NCBI GenBank assembly: GCA_910574455.1
Contig: CAJSYZ010000001.1
Span: 3,703,424 to 3,767,423 of the forward strand
Direction: 5' to 3'
Length of the DNA stretch: 64,000 bases
Origin: Trichaptum fuscoviolaceum
Lineage: Eukaryota; Basidiomycota; Agaricomycetes; Hymenochaetales; Trichaptaceae
Part shown: positions 24,301-33,300 of the stretch, piece after piece
Layout: each line of letters starts with the position of its first letter
Numbering within the stretch: the stretch's first letter is position 1
The notes under the pieces: model-generated
The model's input: the letters and a program-made list of their open reading frames with translations, nothing else
What the model was told of the DNA's origin: nothing
The model's database searches: none
Position numbers and translations under genes: made by a program

Positions 24301-27300
24301 ACGTTGCAACCGAAATACGGAAGTGTATTTGTTACCTACTACACTCTGAACCACCCACCCGAGTTGCCAGCCCACCTCTCGAAGCATCCATCCGATCCAT
24401 TACTCCACCTCCTGTTGAACCCGAAGAAGGAAGCCGAACCGTTACTCCGACTCCCCCAGCAAACGAAGACACCAACTGAATTAAAATTCAGTAACTCGTT
24501 AAACTGGCGCCGAAAGACAGACCACCAGTCCCAGGAAAATACGTACCCATAGCAGCACAAGTACCCGTTGGAGTTACCCGCCCAGAAAACGCTGAATTTG
24601 ACCCAGTAAACCGAGCCTGGTACAGACTTACAAATCCAGAAGAAAAGTCTACCTTCATTTTCACTCAGGACACGACACTTGGAGAGCAATCTCGCATACC
24701 ATCAAGAACCCGCCCACATACTACAAACAGGTTAATACTTGGTACGCAGGAATCGAACCCAGTCAGGAAGAAATCGACCAGATACTTGCAAGAACATCAA
24801 GAACAGGCAGTCGACTTAACTCACCCAGAGTTGTTTCTTCACGACTCGCATCACCCGCTCCTTCACAACACTCGCCATTAACCACTACTCAACCAGAAGC
24901 ACCACCAGCTAAAACCGAAGCACCACCCGCTGAATCGACAGCACTACCCTCATTATCTTACGCAGCAGCAGCAGCACCTAAAGCTGAACAAACCTCCCCA
25001 CTCCTCACATTCACCCAACCGAAGGCTGAAACACCCGCACCTGTTTCTGAATTCGAATCCGAAGAACCAGAACTTGTAGGACAATTCGAAGGACTCCGCA
25101 TCGACACCAGATTTGAAGAAGGCGCAACTTGGATACCCACTTGGACTCCACTTCCCAAGAACTACACTTCGCAGGAGACACAAACTATCCTTACTCTCGA
25201 GCAACTAGAGAAAGAGGAAGCTGAACTCAGAAGGCGCAGACGAGAATCTGAAGCAGAAACTTCAGACGAATCAGAAGAAGACTCAGAAGCCGAGGACACG
25301 GCACACACCGCCGAAGGATCTGCACACTCAGCCGCAGGATCTACATCGGTTAACGCCAACAATAGTAACCGAAGCTCACCTGTACCCATTCTGGAAAACG
25401 ACGAACACCCCGATCAGGAAAACCTTCCACAGCCACCCCCACCTCCACCGTCACCTACACCCCCAGGAACCCCAGTGATAGTCGAAATGGCCGATCAAGC
25501 AGACCATCAACCGCGAGGCACCGGAGCAAACAAACCTTTTAACTTTACCGGCAAACGAAGCGAAGCTAGCCGATGGCTTAGCCTAGTTGAAAACTACTTG
25601 GCACTCAACGATTTGGACTATGCAACTGATCAACGCAAAATACGATTTGCACTCTCCTTTTGCACTGAAGGACCTGCTGCAATTTTTGCAAAGAATGTTA
25701 AAGACGAACAGGACAACGCACAATGGGTCATGACTTGGCAACAATTCGTTGACAAATTCAAGTCACACTTCATTTCCACCGATTATATCGCCGATGCATT
25801 CAAGGAACTCTCTAGCCTTAAGCAAGCACCCATGGACAAAATCGATGATTACATTCATAACTTCCAGCGACTCGCACGTGAAGCAAACATCACCGACTTC
25901 ACAGTACTCTTTTCCATGTTCAAGAATGGATTACTGCGACATACGCGAACCGCACTACTTCAGAAGGACATACCAGTCCCAGATAATGGAATAAAGATAA
26001 TGGCACCTTACTACGAAGCAGCCAGGAAGATAGGAAAGTCATATGAAGAAATCTATCAGGACAACCGCCCGTTCAATCGACTCCGCAACCGTTATGGACA
26101 ATCTTCATACAATCGACCTCGATTCAACAAATTTCGCAGACGACGACTCAACGAGATGGACATAGATTCTGAACCCGAATCAGACCAACCCGAGGAACCG
26201 GAAAATCTGGAAGAATCATTCAAGCTCTACGCAATGTACTTCAACAAACTTACGCCCGAGGAAAAGAAGAAAGCGCAAGCAGATGGACTCTGTTTCTACT
26301 GCAAGAAGGCAGGACATTTTGCAAACAAATGCCCTTCGCGTCCCGCACGCACCTCGAAGTTCCGAAGCTCAGGAAAATCCCCAAGGAAATTCCAGAACAA
26401 CTTCAGACGAAACAATGGACGATTCAAGAAGCGAAACATCAACTCGATGGAACTTGACGAAGAACCCGATGACCCGGACGATTTGATTGCTGAACGCGCA
26501 ATCCAGATCCATGAAATGATGACAGACCTCAATGGACAGGAACAGGAAGCATTGTTCAACATGCTAGACGAAATGCCCGACCCCAATGATGACAACGACG
26601 ATTTTGACGATGATGATGGAAATTTTTGATCAACTCCGAGTTGGTTAATCTGATTCAACTCAACACCATCACTATCAACGGAAACACTCGCTCTTTTCGC
26701 ATACCCATCACGGTACTCATTAACGGACAACCTCACACACTCTCAGCTCTACTCGACACCGGAGCACAACTCAATTTCATCAACTCAAAACTAGCCAACA
26801 AACTCAAACTAAAAACGCAGAAAATCGACAAACCCATACTAGTCAGTAACGCCGATGGTACACTCAACACAGAAGGCAGTGTCACCAAACGAACTCGAAT
26901 CCACATCACACACCCCCACACTCTTTCACCACATTTCTACCTCACTCATATCCCAAAGGACGACGTTATACTAGGTCTACCTTGGTTTAAACAAGCTAAA
27001 CCAAAGATAGACTGGGGAAACGATGCAATCACCATAAACAAGATTACGATTTCAACCCGAATGGAACAAGAAAAACAACAGAAACTTCCACTACCAGAAA
27101 AGCTCGACATCCCAAAGGAATATATGCCCTATGCCAACATCTTCTCCGAAAAAGAAATCCAAACATATCCACCAGCACGACCTTATGATCACGAAATCAA
27201 GACAAAACCCTCATTTATACCGAAAATCTTCAAAACCTACAATACTCCGTACCACCAAAGACCCATACTCCGTGACCTTATTAATGACCTACTCAAGAAA

Positions 27301-30300
27301 GGATTCATTAAACCCTCCGCATCACCGATGGCCTCACCATTATTCTTCATCAGCAAGAAAGATGGAACCCTCCGACCGATTCAGGATTATCGATATCTTA
27401 ACGAGCATACAATCCGCGATGGATTTCCGATACCAAACACCCAGACACTATTGAATCAACTCCAAGGATCCAAATACTTCACCACCCTCGATATTCGACA
27501 AGGATACCACAACATTCGAATCAAGGAAGAAGACCAATGGAAAGCCGCATTCAACTGCGAAGAAGGACACTTTCAACCAACAGTTATGTTCTTTGGCCTA
27601 TGCAATTCACCCGCCACTTTTCAACGTTTCATGAATGATATACTTGCGAAGCAAATCCGCGAAAACAAGTGTATTGTTTACATGGACGACATTATGATCC
27701 ATGCCGCCACTATGCAACAACTTATCTCGAACACCCTCGAAGTTTTCGACGTCCTCAAGAAACACAAGCTATATCTCAAACCCGCCAAATGCCGATTCCA
27801 CCAGACCGAAGTCCCATTCCTAGGATACATTATCTCCGAGTCACAGATCAAGACTGACCCGACGAAGATACAAGGAATAGTTGACTGGCCGACTCCAAAG
27901 AATCTACGAGACATACGTTCATTCACAGGATTTACGAACTTCTACAGGCGATTCATTCCCCATTATGCCACCATATGCCGACCCCTCGATCAACTAAAAC
28001 GCAAAAACATACCATTCACTTGGACCGACCGACAACAACATGCTTTTCAAACACTCAAGGACTTATTCTCGAAACAACCACTCCTTATGCAACCCGACCC
28101 GAACAAGCCATTCTACCTCGAAACCGACGCTTCAGCCGTAGCTACTGGTGCAGTACTACGACAACTCGACAAGGATAATCAATTACGACCAATTGGATAC
28201 ATCTCCCAAGCACTTAATCCGACGCAACGAAACTGGCAAATATACGACAGGGAACTATTTGCTATCATCCGCGCATTACAGACATGGCGACACTATCTAT
28301 TAGGCAGCCCACATGTTATCACAGTACATTGTGATCACAAGAACCTAACCTATTGGCGACAACCACAACGATTAACCCCTCGACAAGCCCGATGGCAGAA
28401 CGAACTTTCACGTTACCCCCTCCAAATTCAAGCAGTCCCCGGAAAACACATGATCCAATCCGATGCCCTTTCCCGGAGACCCGACCAATTTAAAACGGAA
28501 GGAGAACTCAACAACGAAGTTACACTTCTACCAGAGAAAGTTTTCATTCAAGAGATGGAAATACTCGAAGCCGAAATAGAAGAACAGGACGATGACGATC
28601 GAAACACCATTGACATCGACGAACTTCATGACAACATTCGACTCGAAACAGGCGACATTCAGAAAGCAATGACACTCATTCAGAATGAACTCCCCCTCAC
28701 AAAACCAAAGATGAACGACTTCTCAATCAAGGATAACCTTGTACACTTTAGGAACAAGATCTATGTTCCAAAGAACAAGGAAATCATGAGAAACATCTTA
28801 CGACTTCATCATGACCTCCCCACGCGAAATCACCCAGGAATAGCAAACACGATGGAACAGATTCGACGCACCTACTACTGGCCCCGCATGCAGCAGTTCA
28901 TTTCGAAATATGTGCAAGGATGCGCAATTTGCCAACAGATGAAGATAAATCACCATCCACTCGTACCTCCGCTCAGCCCGATCATTGCAGACAAAGACAC
29001 ATACCCCTTTGCTACAGTCAATATTGATTTCATTACCGACCTACCGGAATCAAATGGCTACAACAGCATATGTGTTATTGTGGACCATGATTGCACCAAG
29101 GCAATAGTACTCACTCCATGCAACAAGACAATCACCGCACTCGATACCGCACAACTCTACATCGACAATGTCTACAAACGATTTGGATTACCCAGGAAAA
29201 TAATCTCAGATCGTGGACCCCAATTTGCATCGACACTATTCAGACAGCTATGCCGCTTACTGCACATCAAGCAGGCTATGTCTACAGCATATCACCCACA
29301 AACTGATGGACAAGCAGAACGAACGAACCAGGAGATTGAAGCATACTTCCGAATTTACGCAGCAAACCACCCCCAACATTGGTCACGATACATACCAATG
29401 ATGGAATTCACTCACAACAATCGCAAGCATTCCACCACAGAGCAGACCCCTTTCCGATTACTCATGGGATACGACCCAACATCATTCCCTACGGAAAAAT
29501 CCGAGATCGACAGTAACATCCCCACACTCCAAACTCGCTTGATCAAGATATTGGAACTCCGAACCGAAGCCGAAGCAGCTCTAACTCTCGCACAAGAATT
29601 CCAGCGTGAGACACAAGAATCACACTTCCAGCCCTTGGAAGAAGGACAAAGTGTATGGTTAGAAGCCAGGAACCTCCGACGAACCGGACTACCTTCGAAA
29701 TTCCAATCTAAACGAGAAGGACCCTTTACAATCATCAAGAAGCTCAGGGACAATGTCTATCAACTCGACCTTCCAGAACATTGGAAAATACATCCAGTAT
29801 TTCATGCTTCTCTTCTCACTCCACACAAGGAAACGGACGAACATGGACCATCTTACACACGACCGCCACCCGAACTTATCGAAGGAGAAGAAGAATATGA
29901 AGTTGAAGCGATACTCAATCACCGAGGACCTCCGAAGAAGCGTGAATATCTTGTCAAATGGCTAGGATACCCGACATCACAGAACCAATGGATACCCGAA
30001 CACTCACTGGAGAATACACAGGAACTTCTGTCCGAATACAAGAAGGCACACAGGATCAAATGACCGAACTTGCATTTGATTTCATTCCGCATCCGGAACA
30101 AACTAAGGACGCCACTCAAAGAAACCTCCGAATCAGACAACAACCCGTTATTCTTCCGATTCATCAAATTCTCAAGAAGTATATCAGCCTCAACCAGACA
30201 CCAACGCTTAAGCAAGATGATCAAGCCAGCAGACCTCGCTAACTTCTGTGCATACATCCTCTCACTTGATATCCGACCGGAAATCAAGGATCTTGCACAA

Positions 30301-33300
30301 AAATTACTTTACGAGTCTTTCCGACGCATTGACCAAGGTCTAGGACCCTATCGGACCTTTTCTCAACGATTTGTATTCACCTCATCGAATCGAAGAGATA
30401 CCCCGGAAATTACAGTCAGATATGGGCCGAACAATCAGTTCATTATCACGTCAACACCGCACTATCAACCGCCGCCGCCCTACTCCGATACCATCTCCAC
30501 AACCCCTTCGTGACGACCCTCCACCCACGGAGATAAGCAAAGAACAAATCCTTAATGACCTTCGCACACTAGCAGCAGAAACTCCGACCAACCGTCAACC
30601 CACACTCATTTTCCACCTATTCAATTTCATCCATCAACAAGAAGAACCCAACACTCCACCGCTCAATCACCTCATCGATTTCATCGATACTCTTCTCACC
30701 CATGCGACTCCACTACACCAGGCACACCTTTCGATAGGACTCTACATACTAATTCAAATGGTCAAGACAAATGACCTCGAAGGATCAGTACAACTTCCGA
30801 ATGGATTCCGATTCATTCACCGGCAACCGGCATCCGTTCAGACCTCCGAAACTTCTGCTTCCAGAGATTCCACATCCCCTCCGCCCTTGGAACCTTTCTC
30901 TCCCGCATATAGTCCCACTACCTCCACGGAATCACTCACCAGTCACACTACCGACGACCCGGACTCAGACAAAGAGAACATCCCCACTCGACATGCCATT
31001 CAACTTCGACACCCCTATTCCGACGTTCGAAGCGCCCCCTTTTGACGCTGAAGAAAACCTCGCAGCCACTGACCCCGGACCTCTACTACCAGCTGAGGAT
31101 ATTGATCCCCTCTGGGTAACAGGCTGGGGCAATCATGCAAACGATTGGCAAAACGGAGCATGGCACCCGCAACTGACACCCGCACACCCGGAAAACGACT
31201 ACCCTTCCCCTCCGCCCTCTCCCACTCTACCCCCTCTCAGTCCCTTCGACCTCGTCCGGCACTATATCTTTGACCCCTCCCACTCCGACTATATCAACAT
31301 CCGCCGACTCAAGACTCTCAATCCCCATCCCCAACTCACCACCCTCGTCCTCCGCCGCACATTCTTCACTCCGGAGTACGCCACCCCGATTCTACAAGCC
31401 CTACACATCCTCCTCGACCTCCCCTACGTCCCCTGGATAGGCCGACGCGTTCGACACGCAGGAACACCGCATCGACACTTCGTAGCTTACGACGAAGACC
31501 CCATCTGTGTCTGCAGTTGTTGCAGGTATTGCCCCGTTCACTAACAATGCCAGCTATCCGCAACACTCGTCAAGGACTTCCGAACCGCGTCTTTCGAACC
31601 CCTCACCCTCGAAATGTCAAACCAACGCGACAGCGATTCATTGACGGCACCCTTCCTCCTCCCGATCTCGAGCAACTTCTACCCGGCATCACCTTCCAAC
31701 AGACACTACAGACACGACGACAATGTGCAGCTACGCTTCTACATAATGGCAAACTCCGCGACCTCACTCAGAATGTCACTGTCAGCCCCCTTCCCCATAT
31801 TGTCTACACCACTCAGCAAATGTATGACATTTTGGAGTCGATGCTGGATCTGTTTGAGAGCAGTCGACGATCGCAACAGAAGGTTGACACCTTCGAACAT
31901 CAGGAACTAGTACGTCGTTTGAATCAGGTTCTTATTACTCAACTCGAGAACCAGTTCAACGAATTCGAATTTCAATCGCTCCTCTCTTCGGAGATTGTTA
32001 ACGGAAAGGTCAACGTCCCCACCGACCCGGAACCACAACCCATGGCCGATCCCTCCCCTCTCGAGCTCACTCCGCAGGCTGCGCCCGACGCATATCACGA
32101 GCAGCTACATGTCCCGATCTTCGACCTAGATCGACTCCATAACTTCGAAACCGCTCCGCCGCCGCCTAGCCCTCATCAACAGCTCTATCTCCCTACAGAG
32201 GAAGAACTTGAGACGATCAACCAGGAACTTCAGGACCTCGCCATTCCTGAATTACCCCACATGGCTCCGCCCGACATAACGATACAGCCGCCTTCGCCGC
32301 CATACATTGTCAACACTCCTCGACCGGAAGACTTCACTTCGCCACCATCATACGCCCCCATCGACTGGACGGACCCCTATTTCCTTTCAATGTATCGACT
32401 CTTCCTTAATAACTTTGATTTCTCTCAGACAGTCACCAATGTACCCAGCGCTTGAACCCCTTATTGGTCTTAACTTGACCCTATAGCGACTGATATTTAT
32501 CCTTCTCTTACGCTTTTACTTATTGATCTTAACTTGATCCTATAGCGTTGTACCTTTTCTTTTGAAATTCTCGCATTCGCATTCTTATGCTACTACGGAA
32601 TTTCAATCTTAGTGACAGGGTATTGTTACGCATCAAGCTGCTTACCCTTGTTTACACATTGTTTATGTTCCCCCTCATCTTTTTCTCTCACCCTTTCTAC
32701 CTGCATGTGCGTACACACATTGCATCATTCTTTCATCATTGACTCCACACTCGATGGCTCCACTTGCTCCACCTTCACTCCGAGAGCCCCAGGACCTTCC
32801 ACTCCGATGATACATCATTCTACTCCACTCCACTCCACCTATGCTCCGATCTGACATCATCCTCCATTAATTAGAGCCACTATGACGGACTCACTCCACT
32901 TCTGACCCGCGATGATGTAGTTTCATTCCTTGCTCCACTCTATTGTTCTCTGTAGTATATAAGGCCATGTACATAGCGCCCCAGGATGACACTTAAGTCA
33001 ATCCTCCTATAGTCTTTTACAATCACGTACCAAAGACTCTGTTCACCCACGACTTCCGGTATAGAGACCCTCACAAAGCGGACCCTCTATACTGTACTTG
33101 CTACTTCACCCAACAACGCTTTGGTCACTTATCATTTCCGTGATAAGTCCATCGAAGCCGTGAACGTAACAATAACCTTGTCTGTCAGAGACCACGTTAA
33201 AAGATCCCCAGAGCATATTATTATCCCATGTCTTTTGAGTTCCTCCGGAGTCATCTCGAGTGTCGTACATATAATAGTTTCGATTATGTTGAGGGTGCCG

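Larger units (their letters stand above)
22241..33171 (+). mobile_element. Ty3/Gypsy chromovirus E1, complete
   Basis: 10,931-bp LTR retrotransposon: 5' LTR 22241-22789, primer site 22793-22803, leader, accessory ORFs, gag, pol, further ORFs, 3' LTR 32624-33171. Flanked by the 5-bp target duplication ATAAC (22236-22240 and 33172-33176). The two LTRs differ by one missing base only (CACTCCGATGG against CACTCGATGG), so insertion is recent on an evolutionary scale. Domain order protease, reverse transcriptase, RNase H, integrase, chromodomain and a self-complementary primer site place it in the Tf1/sushi-like chromoviruses. It is unusually long for that group because of ORFs before gag (23381-24479) and after pol (30064-32455). 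Confidence 0.95.
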
